This document shows positions 1 through 12,735 of a stretch of DNA of 64,000 nt, piece by piece; within the stretch, counting starts at the first letter, position 1; each line of letters opens with the position of its first letter. The DNA is from Siphonodentalium dalli. Taxonomy: Eukaryota > Mollusca > Scaphopoda > Gadilida > Siphonodentaliidae. The notes beneath the pieces are model-generated. The model worked only from the letters and a program-made list of their open reading frames with translations. It did not search any database and was not told the DNA's origin. The stretch covers positions 50,180,480 to 50,244,479 of the forward strand of contig CP136066.1 in NCBI GenBank assembly GCA_032622095.1. Direction: 5' to 3'. Made by a program: the position numbers and the translations under genes.

Positions 1-539
1 CAAGAGAAGACTGACAATCAATTATGTAAACAGTAAGTCCAACATTTGGGTTATCGCGCGAATAATTATTTTAAGCGGCCTAACGACTTCGTTCAGTCAA
101 AGGTTCTCTGCACGTTTAGAGCTTGGCTCACTGTGGTCAAACGTAGCTGTAATGATTGGGTTGTCAACGGACACATATTACATGGTCTGTATGATCCATG
201 TAAAACGCCAAATACACGATAATTACAGAGATTACATGCATGTGTGTATCCACCCTAACCCCAAGGTGATTGCCAATGTGGTGGCCGGTATATGGGTAGA
301 AAATATGTAATCTGTAAGAACACACGATTACTCTCCAAATGGCTTAACTGGGGCTACGGCAGTTAAGAAACTGCTAGTCTATGGTTTAATATATATGTAT
401 CTATCCACAGACTCGAACATTAGAGATAAAATAGTACCTCCTGTTGGCAACTTTTAATAAATTTTATTGGGTTTTTTGTTGCCGGTATATTGATGGAAAT
501 ATATCATGTGTTATTAAAACCACCATCACCACCATGAAA

Positions 540-1090
540 TGTCTCATACTAAATTTATTAACCGAGTGCACTCGTTTAATACATGTCGGATAAAATTGCG
601 ACGAATGTGAGATTCACTGTATCACATATTTACATTTTAGTGAGGAAAAACTTCCTCGAAACGGCTGGGTTAAAAAAATTAATAAATATTTTCTTAACAC
701 AACCAACGAGGAAGTAAAGACACCTTCAAGAAAAAATATCGTTCCATTTTAAAGGTGTCTTTTCATGTTGACAAAATTGTTCAACCACCCTTATCATCGA
801 TGTTCATAACACAGTCAACACGAAATAACCATAACTTATTGAATATACGTATTAACATCTCATTAACATGAAAAATAACATTGATCTATAGAATTGCGCA
901 AAGCTCTTACGTCAGTGCGCGTGGCGATAATACACGCGTGTAATACTAAAAATATGAGACCGGGTTTAGCGGCTAATCATGTGATAAAAACATCCAATGG
1001 GAAAGCGTATATTCATGCATATGCTGTACTCACCCCAGGCATTCTCTCGCACAAGTGTCTGTGGGGAAAACAAAATAAATAACATTTTCG
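540..1090 (+). repeat. Dispersed repeat family, copy in duplication 1
   Basis: This tract (landmarks 'accgagtgcactcg', 'aggaagtaaagacacc', 'aaaggtgtcttttcatgttgac', 'gaattgcgcaaagctcttacgtca') recurs in reverse orientation at about 26,985-27,600 and again at 51,430-51,980. The copy at 27 kb is clearly diverged, so the family is interspersed. The short open frame at 894-1,082 begins at a non-ATG codon and is only partly conserved with its counterpart at 26,968-27,186, so no gene is called. Confidence 0.7.
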
Positions 1091-1791
1091 TTGAATGTGT
1101 TCTCAATTTGACCACGATGGCTTTCCAATTTAGACATACATTCCTATACGATTACAGACACGAAACTCCGTACTTCAAACCATCGTGAGTTCCGTTGTGA
1201 CGCTTGCGCCTTCCATATACATATATTTTGAAGCACTATACATGACCTGGGTCTGTAGGCTCCAGAGGATCAAAATTACACCCTCTCCAACAAACATTTC
1301 TATACATTAAATTAAAGATTGTTATTTGTATCATCTCATTTTGCTTTTTGTCCGCTTCACAAAGTGTCTAGAATAGATTTAATGAAAGACAACTCTTATC
1401 GCTAAAATAACATTTTTAATATCCTCGAGTACAATTGTCAGCTCTCGGACAAATTTATGCTGTTATACACTGTACAAGAAATCCTTCATATTATCGGATG
1501 CGCGATATTGTGACCTTTAATTTGATGTATAGAAACCGTTGTTGACGAGTAGTTATCACAAAGGAAATGTTCAGATAATAAGTTAAACAAACGACCATAT
1601 ATAACTCAAAATAAATATGACACTATCTTCACTTTTATTATCTGCCGTCTGCTTATTCTTCCTGACCACCCCTCAAAATAAACAGTAGACAATTCCAATG
1701 TCTATTTGTTTTACTGATAGAATCAATTTAGTATAGACAGTGTTAACAGAATAAATGCAGAATAAAAAGCACAGTCAGAATAAGTCCACCC
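1091..1791. other. No gene seen
   Basis: Unique-looking AT-rich sequence shared with copy 2 (51,983-52,683). No credible coding region, RNA gene or repeat structure was recognised. Confidence 0.5.
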
Positions 1792-1854
1792 AATATAACC
1801 ACAATGGTCATACGTGAACTCACACACCGGGTGAGAAGACTCGCACAACGGGAC
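1792..1854. repeat. 63-bp VNTR unit, single copy
   Basis: One unit beginning 'aatataaccacaatggtcat' and ending in 'cgcacaacgggac'. The corresponding site in copy 2 (52,684-53,061) has six units, which identifies this as a variable tandem repeat. Confidence 0.9.
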
Positions 1855-2672
1855 AATATTACGATTTTTGTCGACACACCCCAGAAAGTCGTTGGTGTGT
1901 GCGCGTCTGGACATTTTGTCGGTTTCCGCGGTTTCCGCGTTTGGCGGATTGCATGTTCCCCGCCCCGTTGCAAGTTGGCCCTAACAGTATTCCATAGTTA
2001 TGACATGATCACGGTGGGGAATCACATGGTTTCGAGTGGATATCCGCTCAATTAGTTCACACATAATCATTTTAACGACGCGATTATTTACGTTCATGGC
2101 GGATGAGTTAGCGTGATGACGACAATTCAGCAGCCAATGTGGTGCAACTCTGCGCGAATTGTTGACAAGAAAATATAACTAGTGCATGGAGCCACAAAAA
2201 AGATATACAATGTATATAACGGTCATTGTGGCACAATTCTATCTTACAGAACTGAGATCAAAGCTGCATGTGGTGAGCAAGGTTATTATAAATGCATTAT
2301 AATTAGGAAAATATGTTGTATATGGTTGGAAAATTTCGATCGAAAGGGCAATTTTATTTCCCCGGCTTGGGAATTTTGTCTCATTTAAGGGACCTGGTGT
2401 TATCAACTTTCCGCATAATAATATAAGGATTTGCCTTATTTCCGATTTATTCTACGACTATATATATATATCTTTCCCCTTTGCATTGTCTGTAACTCGG
2501 CACACGTAACGGATAATCCACAATCGATGATGTTTTATGACTAGATAGATCACATCACATAATTTAAAAACCCATGCTAAAGCATAACTTTTTGCCAAAT
2601 TTAATGAAAATACTTTTTGACTTTGGCAAGCGGCAACACGAACCCTTTTGTGGACTATGCCTACAAACTCAC

Positions 2673-2978
2673 CTGCTTTCTCATCAGAACGGCACCGGCA
2701 TCCTCCCCGAGCTCATCCGCGGCCCCACATGAAAGAAAACAGTTTTGGTCAGTGTCAAGTCCCGCAAAGAATGTCGCTGACAAGCACCAGTTTTGTCGAA
2801 GGCATCTGGTCGCGCACGATGTCTCAGAAATGGCGCCCGCTCCAACGGAATGAGAGATGTTGAAACTTTTTTCCTTCCAACCAGGAATTATTTCAAATGT
2901 TCTGTTCCGTGATTTGGCAGCTATTTTCCATATAAGAGGGGAACAGGCAACAAGAATAAGAAAGATGTTCATTTTCAC
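2673..2978 (-). CDS. First exon of a secreted PAN/apple-like protein (copy 1)
   Basis: The minus-strand exon starts with ATG at 2,978 and ends at CAG followed by GTGAGT at 2,672, a canonical donor after codon 102 (phase 0). Residues 1-21 (MKMNIFLILVACSPLIWKIA and one Ala) look like a signal peptide. The rest has the cysteine spacing of a PAN/apple domain N-terminal half: C55 and C59 in SCATRC, C65 in NWCLSATF, C80 in QNCFL. The domain is incomplete and must continue in a following exon, to the left of this window. Such domains mediate protein or carbohydrate binding in secreted invertebrate lectin-like proteins. The identical exon at 53,846-54,151 supports it being a conserved unit. The domain call rests on cysteine pattern only. 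Confidence 0.5.
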
Positions 2979-3449
2979 GTTGGTTCACGACGATGAATGC
3001 TAGAAAACGGTGTGTTAGTGATAGCTTATAATCTGGTACCGGAGCTCTGCGGACGCGTCTTGCAATGGGATGTATGCCTTGCAAATGTCTGTATATATTA
3101 ACCTGACAAGCTATCAGGCCAATATTCTGCGCATGACGTTCATCATATCCTTTACAGCTTTATAATATAGTCTCGCAGATCAGTGGGCGTCTGGAAAACT
3201 TCTATACCTGTAACCCGTATCTATAGACACGATGAAACAAATAGTTTGCCAGTGACGCGCATCCGACCCTTATGTACGGAATCAGCAGTATGGTCCACGA
3301 AGCTCGTTTGTTTAAAGCTAATTGTAGCTGTAGTTTATTGTTTAAAATCTATTGCTGCTGTCCGGATTTCCTTTCAGGTGATCGATTCACCATTTCGCAG
3401 CAAGTTTTTGGGTTTCACCGGAAAACAGGAAACATCCGGATACTACAAC

Positions 3450-4225
3450 GGCGTTCAGTACGATAACTGATCGATGTGGCTTGTGGCTGTATGCTATTTG
3501 TACAGGAGTTGTTCTGCTCTTATACATAGCATGATGATTGGGGGCCAAGTGCTCGCAGCACTTAACCCCACACCCTCTCCCAGCACAAATGTAACACAAA
3601 CATGGTGACAATCGTAACTTCGTAAGTAGCATATGAGCAAACTCAATAATATATTGAATTCAAAAAGTAACACAAAAAATGACAGGTGCATGAGTGGAAC
3701 ATCTAGAAAGATTGTACGAGGGCTGGAGGGTGAGGAGGAAGGTGAAAGAGAAGGGATAAGATAATAGGAGATAGAGAGAGAGGGATGGAGAAGTAGGCCA
3801 ATACATCGATTTATTAACATATATCTTTATTATCCTCCATAATTCAACAACTGCGTTCAGTACGATAATTGATCGATGTGGCTTGTGGCTGTATGCTATT
3901 TGTACAGTAGTTGTTCTGCTCTTATACATTGCAAGATTATTGGGGCCAAGTGTTCTGGGCACTTAACCCCCCTCTCCCAGCACAAATGTAACATAAACAT
4001 GGTGACAAACGTAAGTAGCATATGAGCAAACTAAATAATTGATTGAATTCACAAAGTAACACAAAATAAAACGACTCAACTGGTACATGAGTGGAACATC
4101 TAGAAAAAGTGTACGGTCTAGAGGATGAGGTGGAAGGTGAAAGAGAAGGGATCATATATTAAGAGATAGAGAGAGAGGGATGGAGAGAGATTGGGTGGAG
4201 AAGTATAGACAAACACATCGATTTA
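3450..4225. repeat. Two tandem units of about 390 bp
   Basis: 'gcgttcagtacgata.ctgatcgatgtggcttgtggctg' starts near 3,451 and again near 3,853, each followed by the same order of landmarks ('ttctgctcttatacat', 'cacttaacccc', 'cccagcacaaatgtaac', 'gagcaaact', 'gagtggaacatctagaaa', GA-rich tail, 'acatcgatttattaa'). Open frames across it are by-products of the repeat. The corresponding block is at 54,623-55,398. Confidence 0.85.
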
Positions 4226-4242
4226 TTAATTAGATATGACAA

Positions 4243-4620
4243 TTTTGTCCCAGAATAGCATGTTATGGCATTAGGCTAATATCGTCCTTAAACCGAGTAA
4301 TGTCGATTTGCGACATCTCCAATCCGAGTAATTTGCATCTAACTACAAATCTGATAAATTCATACCATAAAACAGATGGGTTTCGGTATCTTTTCCCCAT
4401 TCAAACATTTCCGCCTCTCTGACCACAGAAGGTGTCGCAGTAAATTCACAGGTACAAAAATATCCCAGCACAAAGTTATTCTTGAGGTCAAATTGTTACA
4501 ACACTAGGCTAATATCGCCCTTAAACCAAGTAATGTCGATTTTCTACGTTTCCAATCCGAGTAATGTGGGCTTACGACGTGCCCAAAATCTACTTCACGG
4601 CTATAAAATGTGCAGGTATA
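4243..4620. repeat. Diverged direct repeat of about 245 bp
   Basis: 'taggctaatatcg.ccttaaacc.agtaatgtcgattt' followed by 'tccaatccgagtaat' occurs at about 4,271 and again at about 4,506. The corresponding block in copy 2 begins near 55,444. Confidence 0.7.
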
Positions 4621-4691
4621 CATTTTGCGAAATCATGCACTCATATGAAAGAGTTGTAGATACTAAGAGGCGATCTAATTAATAAATAGGA

Positions 4692-4830
4692 TATTACTTG
4701 ATTTGTTTGATATTATTGGCCTGATATCAGCACTCGGTAACCTCATATCAGCTTTCGACCTTCGATCTCAGGCTGATATGTGGTTACATCGGCCTGATAT
4801 CGGGCCTAATATCAAACAAGCCAAGTAATA
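4692..4830. repeat. Palindromic MITE-like element, about 139 bp
   Basis: The left part 'tattacttgatttgtttgat' and right part 'atcaaacaagccaagtaata' are reverse complements with few mismatches, and pairing continues inward through 'ggcctgatatc' / 'gatatcgggcc' and 'aacctcatatcagc' / 'gctgatatgtggtt'. This is a near-complete foldback. An identical copy lies at 55,865-56,003. Confidence 0.8.
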
Positions 4831-5230
4831 TACTCTAAACATTAGCATTTTCGTCATACGGTAAGCTAGGATTGCCAAAAAGTAATGTGAAACGGAAACA
4901 TTTTCGTAATTTGACAAAGCATCGACCCTATTGTACCCTAGCTTGCTGGTGTAGCTGGCATAACAAAATGTAACGAAATGCGTCCTATTTGACGTGGTAA
5001 CAGCTTCAAGTTGGAGTTGGGGAAATATGGTTGTGACGCACATCACTTGGCAGTTACCACCATACCGTATGCGACAGTGTAATTCTTGTAAACATTAAGT
5101 TTCCAGCGCCTCAAATCAAACAATATTAAAAACATTATTTTTTATATGATATATAAGGTTTTGCGCGAATATCATGCTATATTTTATTCCAGTCAGGGAC
5201 ACAACGAGGAAAGAAAGTAACCTTGAATGG

Positions 5231-6016
5231 TCATGTAAATCCCCCCTAATGTGTCATGTAAATCCCCCCTAATGTGTCATGTAAATCCCGCCTATTGTGT
5301 TATGTAAATCCCCACTAATGTGTCATGTAAATCCCCCCTAATGTGTCATGTAAATCCCGCCTATTGTGTTATGTAAATCCCCACTAATGTGTCGTGTAAA
5401 TCCCCCTAATGTGTCATGTAAATCCCGCCTATTGTGTCATGTAAATCCCCACTAATGTGTCATGTAAATCCCGCCTATTGTGTCATGTAAATCCCCACTA
5501 ATGTGTCATGTAAATCCCCCTTAATGTGTCATGTAAATCCCCCTTAATGTGTCATGTAAATCCCTCTAATGTGTCATGTAAATCCCCCTAATGTGTCATG
5601 TAAATCCCCCCTAATGTGTCATGTAAATCCCCCTAATGTGTCATGTAAATCCCCCCTAATGTGTCATGTAAATCCCCCTAATGTGTCATGTAAATCCCCA
5701 TAATGTGTCATGTAAATCCCCCCTAATGTGTCATGTAAATCTCCCTAATGTGTCGTGTAAATCCCCTCTAATGTGTCATGTAAATCCCCCCTAATGTGTC
5801 ATGTAAATCCCCCCTAATGTGTCATGTAAATCCCCCCTAATGTGTCATGTAAATCCCCCCTAATGTGTCATGTAAATCCCCCCCTAATGTGTCATGTAAA
5901 TCCCCCCCTAATGTGTCATGTAAATCCCCACTAATGTGTCATGTAAACCCCCACTAATGTGTCATGTAAATCCCCCCTAATGTGTCATGTAAATCCCCAC
6001 TAATGTGTCATGTAAA
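5231..6016. repeat. 23-24 bp minisatellite (about 33 units)
   Basis: Tandem units of TCATGTAAATCCCCCCTAATGTG, varying in the C-run (cccc to ccccccc) and in 'cgcctattg' versus 'cccctaatg' subtypes that alternate in a higher-order pattern in the first third. The block at 57,151-57,838 is the same array with a different order of variants. There are no unique spacers, so it is not a CRISPR. Confidence 0.97.
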
Positions 6017-8349
6017 GATTGGCATTACATCAGTTTTTTTCTATGAATCGACCAGATTTTAGGTACATGTCAATAATTTACAAAGATGTTTCCATATCCC
6101 CGAGCTTATCTCTTAGATCATCCTGTAGGAAATTCCGTCGTTTTCATATTCTTTGTTAGTCGGTATTTTTTTATTTCCTTATCTGGGATAGTCTACTGTA
6201 TGTATTTTAACAGACGAAGTCGATGTGGATGTCCCTATATCAAACCATGATTCTCTTATCTTGTCAACGCCCGTAGAGATCATATTCCACCAGTACAAAA
6301 CCTGGTAACTGTTTGATGGTCTGACCCCTTCTGACATGGAACTTTATAACATTTAACAAACAAGGCATTGAATATATTTCTTTATCTATAGATCTATATT
6401 TTGGGAATAAAAAAATTTTTGTCCTCGATAATCTACTTCCAAAATTACCTTGGATATATCGCAAAATATGCCATGGCACATGTGACGAGGCCTTTGTCGA
6501 GTACTATATCTAGAAGTTGATTTAAACATTGTTGAGACAATTAAAACAGTTACTGGTCTGTATTTATTCACGTCATATGGGCTACCTTTGTTAAAGATTG
6601 GTATTACATCAGTCTTCTTCTATGAATCGACCAAATTTTAGGTACATGTTAATAATTTTTCCATATTCCCGAGCTTGTCTCCCTGTTTGATTCTGGTGAT
6701 AAGATATTCACAACCACACATAATATAGTGTATAGAAAAATCCACACCCTTTTGTTTGGTATATAACGTTTCTTGGCTTTTTAAATACACTTCTTTCTTG
6801 TTGGGATTTTTAAAATTTCCCCTACCACTAAACAAGTATGACCGAAAACAACTATGTTAGTTGCGAGGAAACGATAGCAATTTCCATACTATGCACGCAG
6901 ATCTCGCAGCGAACTTTTGGTCAAGAGGAAGCCCCCGCACACATTAAGAATGAAATAAATTATATACAAATTTGGTATGCATGGGTTGAGTCCATATTGG
7001 TCGCATAATGACATGGACTATTATATTTATATTTGCGAATGCATTTCTGTGTTCCATAGAAATTAACAGAGAACACCTAGACAGATCTAAAGGTGCAGGT
7101 TAAAATGTTCCAAAGTGACGCTGTTTGTGTCAGGGACAGAACAAGTGGAGGTGCAACATGGCCTGGTTTGAATAGACAGAACGCAACGCGCATCTTAATT
7201 GAGAATCTTTTATCGGACTGTCCAAGGATATATTTCACAAAAGCTGAGCTTGAGTGAAATGTGACTGTGTCCCGTCAGCTACAAGTTAAATAAAAGATTC
7301 TAGATTATGTTTGCAAGTTGTGTTCTGTAACGTCTGTATTTATTCCACATCCTTGTGCCTGATAAGTTTAATCCATGACTGTGACTACCATTGATACTAT
7401 ATAACTACTTTTATTGTGATTTAAGTCTGATGAATCTATCATATACGTCATCGCTCTTTGGAAACAACATCAACCCGAAGTAGTTCCTGCTTGTTTTCCT
7501 CTTAGCTCCATGCAGAGTTCAGTCCCGTACGCAGGACTTACCGCTTCCAGCACCTACACATATTGTGAAGAAATCACTCATTTATTTATTTGAAACTGTT
7601 GTAGGCTATAGTTCATTCTGCATTATTATGAGAAACTGAACTGTCCATATTCATTTGAAAATTGTCTAGATCAAGTCAGAATGAATTGTAACTGACAAAA
7701 CACTTCAATAAAAAATGTTAGATTTAATTAAGAAAGTAACGAGGCGAAACTGAACTCTGTTTTGCAGCTTTGTATTCCTCTTGTAGTATACAACACTATT
7801 TATTACATGAGACCACAATGCACTTATTCCATTCAATAAACCCATTCTATCAAGTGTGATATGCAACGTTCGTTGTATTACCGGAAATAGTGCCCGGTGA
7901 CCTTTGACTTCCGGTTTGTCGTCTGTTTACACTATGTACGCTTCGTCTCAAAATACTATGGCTTCCAATATTTTTCCAACAAACTCTAATAAAGAGTTTG
8001 AAAGTTATTTCATTAAATATACGCCATTAAATACGTCAAAGAGTCTTTATTTATCTGGAACTATTTCTTTAAGCGGTCAAACAACGCATAGTTAAGTTAA
8101 GTATGCTTTATCGAGGTTTTGGGTCATGTAATAAATATAATCTACAACGTCTCCGCAGTTTATAACGGAATTTACAAAACTCGTCCACTGAATTATGTAA
8201 CAGTACTTTTCCCCAGACCTAATTTACTGGACTCGTTCTGACCCGTTTTGTAAATTCCGCTATAATCTGGGGACTCGTGGTAGAACCTCTATGTGTTGGT
8301 ATGGTTGGAATGATTGGTATTACATTGCATACATGCATCTCACGCTAAC
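6017..8349. other. Host non-coding sequence with a roughly 90-bp direct repeat
   Basis: 'taaagattgg.attacatcagt.tt.ttctatgaatcgacca.attttaggtacatgt.aataatt' occurs at about 6,015 and again at about 6,590. The remainder shows no credible gene. The candidate frame near 7,904 starts at a non-ATG codon and its middle is deleted in copy 2 (near 60,797), which argues against coding. Confidence 0.5.
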
Positions 8350-9670
8350 GGATGCGGAATAAAGATGCCAACAGTGACGACGTTCGATGTAGGATGGGGA
8401 GGGGGAGGGGCTCCAAAATATTTTCAGTACCGATTTCCACCAAATTGATACATATTCTTCTCCATGATACAAGGAATCCAATCTTGGTGCTGTTTGTGGC
8501 AGAGATGAGGATAGTGCTGCGACCAAAACGCCATACGTGCATGGTCGTGTTCCCGTACCCACGGTAGAACAAGTTGAAACCGAATTTGTTTGAAGGAGAA
8601 ATATATATTTTTCAGGAAAATGATAGCGAAAAATAATGGTTCAGTGGTGACTATTGGCAAATCGACGATAAACGATATTCGCCAGTGACTTTTTTCCGGA
8701 AATTAACCATTTTGGTCAGGCTAAATTCTAACTTATTTGCCAACATTGTTGGTGTTAAAATTACTGCATCGTACAATATATCTACTTGACACGAAAAAAA
8801 TGTTGGTCAATTTGGATTTTGAACAATATATATTTCTTCTTCAAAAAAGGTTGGTGTCAACTTGTTCTACTGTGGGTAGGTGTATCTTTTTCGCTTTGGT
8901 CGCTGCACCAAGGTCCGAGGGGCACTAAATCCGATAAGAATGTGTTTAGTCACTGATATCCACCACTAATCAATCTACTAATCTCAATGATATGAGGTGT
9001 CTGCTTGTGTGGTTTAAAGATTTTAAAACGGGCACCGCTCAAGTCAGGGATGGGGAGAAGAGGGGACCAAAATTGATAAATATTTTAGCGCCGCTTCCCA
9101 CCAAATTGATATATATTCATCCGCATGATACGCGGCATCTAATCGTGTGGTTTAAAGACACCACATTGGTTCCATTTTGGGTCAGTGTTGGGGACTCGTG
9201 GGGAGGGGCACTATAATTGATAGGAATGTGTTTTGTCGCCGATATCCACCAAACTTGTATATAGTCATCTCCATGATATAATGAATATAATTGTGCGGTT
9301 TAAAGATGTCAAAAGTGGCACCGCTCGAGTCAGGGATGGGGAGGGGAGGCGCACAAAATCGTATGGTTTAAAGACGCCATATTGGTGCCGTTGGGGTCAG
9401 GTATTTGGAGAAGATGGGCACTAACATTGACAAAAATGTTTTAACCGCCAATTTCCACCAAAGTTATATATAGTCATCCCCACCATACGAGTAATCTAAC
9501 GATTTGGTTTAAAGAAACCGATGTGGCCCTATTTGAGTCAGAGATATGGCGGGGAGGGGCACCGAACGTGTCTGAACAAAATTTGGCCGCCGATTTTCAC
9601 CAACCTTATATAATCATTATCTATTAATGGAATTTAATGATGTGGGTTAAAGGCGGCGTCGTGGGAGCAG
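8350..9670. repeat. Strongly diverged tandem repeat, units about 120-160 bp
   Basis: The order 'gtttaaagat..', 'ggcaccgct..gtcagggatgggga', 'ttccaccaaa.ttgatatatattcat', 'ccatgata' recurs several times with heavy divergence through the block. It also lies at about 61,156-62,460. Short open frames here follow the repeat period and are not called. Confidence 0.65.
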
Positions 9671-10960
9671 GGGTTGGGTATAAGAGAGCAACCGAAAGCC
9701 GTGATAAAACATTTTATCTTCGATTATTACCAAAGTATATATACACATGGGTGCATCCCAGTGAGTCTAATGGTGAGTCTAATTTATAGATATAAATTCA
9801 TCTTCATTATAATTGCCATGTTGTTTGCATCGTTCATAGAGCACATGAGTGTATTTTTCACTAATAAATGGCTCCAATTCATTCATTTGTTACATATATT
9901 CTGTTGAGCATAAAAGGAGATGGTCCCATAAATGGCCGGATTTAGGGTACAGTCCCCCCTTTAATAAATGGCAATCATTCCGACAAGGTGACTCACTACT
10001 TATAATCTATGCATGCTGGGGATGAAATTGTGTGCATGTTGGGTATAACATCTATGAGAATAACAGTTTGAGCAAGGGTAATCTCTGGTCCCACCAGATG
10101 ACCACAGCGGAGGGTTTCACATCACTTTAACATGGACAACGCCGGGTCACCCTGCAAGTTATTAATAATCACCCCACGAAACAAGTCCTAATGTGAATCT
10201 TAATTGATGGAAATAAGGAAATATGAACTGATTTTGATCATATTTGTTTATGCGTTTGCATGGTGATGTGGTTCGTTAACTACGCTCTTGCGTATCCAAT
10301 GGTCATATTATGACCTGGTAGACACCAGAGGATATGGCATCCAACATGACCGCCGTTTTTTTATCAGAAGAGAAAATATTGTGAAATCCATGTAAATATA
10401 TTTTTATCACCCAAGACTTATGGTTAGCTTTCGGGCCCCACCAAGATGGCTGCTATATACCCAGCCGAAATGGACAAATTGACAATTGGAACTCACTTTT
10501 CGCGGGTCATCTGCACAATGGTGTGACTGTGTCTAATATTTTGTCCCACCCACACCTTCTTACCACACAAAAGTGTAATCAGAAATATTACCCAAAAATA
10601 TATAATGTTGGATTCTAGTCAAATGTTATGGGGAGATGCTCTATGAACAGTGACGGATAAAACATAGAACATGGATGATATTGCCCCCCCCCCCCCCCAT
10701 GGTGTCATGCTGTCACTTACAAGTTGTCATTGTTGACGAACGTTGTCACTTATAGAGTAACACTGTGAGCGAGGTGGATATGGACACGTTATTGTTCCAC
10801 GCTCTAAGTAAATATAAGAAGTAGATATTGATTAGTTTCGTTCCGTGGATTATGCATTTAAGTTTGTATTTGTAAGTCGGAGTTTTGTGTGTGCAACGAC
10901 TCCATGTTCCGTACAATTGATGAAACAATTGAATAGAATTATTTTTATCTACTCATAGCA
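9671..10960. other. No gene seen; poly-C tract
   Basis: Non-coding sequence shared with copy 2 (62,465-63,740). It holds a poly-C run at about 10,683-10,699 that is almost absent from copy 2 ('ccccccccacagg' near 63,475). Confidence 0.5.
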
Positions 10961-11124
10961 CCCTTTGTTAATTATATTTTAGAATATGCACACAACAAAG
11001 AGATCGATGGCAATTTCAAACAATTTAATACTACAATAAATAAGATAAAAATAAACAAACACAAAATGTTACACAGGACTGGTGTCGTATCTTTAATATC
11101 CGTTATATTCCACCTATCACTTTC

Positions 11125-11189
<65 letters not shown>

Positions 11190-11300
11190 ACCCTCTCTCT
11201 CTCTCTATCTCTCTCTCTCTCTTCACCCTCTCTCTCCCCACTCTCCCCACTATTTCACTCTAATATCCATCTCTGATCCCTGTTCTAACTCCAGCATATA
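10961..11300. repeat. Dispersed repeat with (TC)n microsatellite
   Basis: The unit runs 'ttagaatatgcacacaacaaagagatcg', 'caaacaatttaatactacaataaataagataaaa', 'aaacaaacacaaaatgttacac', '(TC)n', 'ccatctctgatc'. The same order of landmarks recurs at 16,545-17,620 in several tandem diverged units and at 63,755-64,000. The CT tract here spans about 11,127-11,225. Confidence 0.8.
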
Positions 11301-12169
11301 CGCTCTATATGCGCCTTTGAATAATTAGCGCACACCTGGTCAAACGACAACTTTATACCCATCCTGCTTTAGTTAGCTTGTGTGTAACGACTCCATGTTC
11401 CCTACAATCCATGTCACAATTGAATACAAGAAAACCATAGTCAGAAATGGCCCTCAAGATCATATTATTAGGCATATCTAAAGATATTAGCGAGTTTGCG
11501 ATTTCAAACGGGTACGGGTACCGGTACGGGTACTGGTAGCTACCCGTACCGGTACACGTTTTGAAATCGCAAACTGTTTTACGGGTAGAATTAAGCATAT
11601 CGACGGGTAGTGTATGGTGAGCCAATTGCAGCACAATATATATGATGTAGAGAAATTGTTATCCGCTTCGCTTTCTTGGCCGATGTTATACTTGTTGTTA
11701 TGGTTATATGATGGACATCTGCGTGGATAGTGGATTGCATTAACCATGGACGAGGCGAAAGTGGAAGGGGTTGGCGTCTTTCTTTGACTCATTTTGGTAA
11801 CATTTTCAATAATTAGCTTTCATAAGTAATTTCCCAGACCGTTCGAGTGTCGTCTAGAACAGATGGAATTTTCTGACTGAGAAAATATGTTATGATAGCA
11901 CAAATATACAATTACGCTAATTTAATAATCCAACCATTATTCGGTGTAAAATGTGTTGGTTTAGACCCAGGGTCCAAGAATGTCCTACATGCATGCACTT
12001 TTAGTCAGATATAAGACCGAAATTGCCCCTTATATTAGTTGGGGAATATTTAGTCATATAACTGGTAATGGGTTGGAATCTTTCGAAGGGTCGGGCAAGG
12101 GAATATTCATCCCAAGAACTTGGATATTTGTCTGGGTCTAAACCCGGATGTAGGTAGAACAAGAGCTAC
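11301..12169. other. Non-coding; GGTACC-rich hairpin at 11,497-11,580
   Basis: 'tttgcgatttcaaa' and 'ttttgaaatcgcaaa' flank a core rich in GGTACGGGTACC, forming a hairpin of about 80 bp. A related CGGTACCCGTACCCG core followed by 'atcgcaaactcgct' lies at about 14,283-14,325 in a LINE remnant, suggesting one repeat family. No gene seen otherwise. Confidence 0.55.
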
Positions 12170-12735
12170 ACTGGGCGTGCAAAATACCCCCTCTCTTGGG
12201 TCGGCGGAAACTGGTAAAAAAGGGGCATAACTCTGGTAAAAATTGGCGGACGGAACTCAAATTTGAACTTGACCTGTGTTTTGGTGGGAGAAAGTAATAT
12301 ACCAAATTATCATTGAATCCGATAAGCTCTAGTAAAGTTATCATCCGGAAAACAAATTTCAGGGATTTTCTAAGTCAAATTACGTCAAATAAGGGGCATA
12401 ACTCCGGTGAAAATTGGTGGACGGAACCCAAATTCGAACTTGAGCTGTGTTTTGGTGGGAGAAAGTAATATACCAAATTTGGATTCATTCCGATAAACTA
12501 TACTAAAGTTATCATCCGGACAACAAATTTCAAGGATTTTCTAAGTCAAATAAGGGGCATAACTCCGGTGAAAATTGGCGGGCGGAACCCAAATTCGAAC
12601 TTGAACTTACTTTTCGGCTAATAAACCCACATACCAATTTTATTGAATTTGGTTCACTCTAACTAAAGTTATCATCCGGAAACCAGGTTAACGGACGGAC
12701 GCCCGGACGGACAGACCAATACTATAATGCGGCCG
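12170..12735. repeat. Interspersed repeat with three roughly 175-bp units
   Basis: Three units start 'aaggggcataactc.ggt.aaaattgg.gg.cggaac' (about 12,220, 12,390 and 12,551) and end 'actaaagttatcatccgga'. The block terminates in 'ggacggacgcccggacggacagacc' at about 12,690-12,717. Repeats of this appearance are common in lophotrochozoan genomes as I know them; that is recall, not a search. Confidence 0.7.

Larger units (their letters stand above)
1..11280. repeat. Large direct duplication, copy 1
   Basis: The first bases of the window recur at 50,893 and the two tracts run collinearly to the right edge of the window, so copy 1 corresponds to 50,893-64,000. Long stretches are near-identical (for example the PAN-like exon, identical in protein at 2,673-2,978 and 53,846-54,151), broken by SNPs and indels. 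Copy 1 lacks the Helitron and the TTAA MITE found in copy 2 and has one unit of the 63-bp VNTR instead of six. The left boundary lies outside the window. It may be a real segmental duplication or two haplotypes assembled in tandem. Confidence 0.95.

Noticed and set aside
5231-6016. CRISPR-like array
   Set aside because: Units are contiguous 23-24 bp repeats without unique spacers, in a eukaryotic context.
11066-11263. Ser/Leu-rich and Arg/Glu-rich frames
   Set aside because: Direct products of the (TC)n microsatellite.
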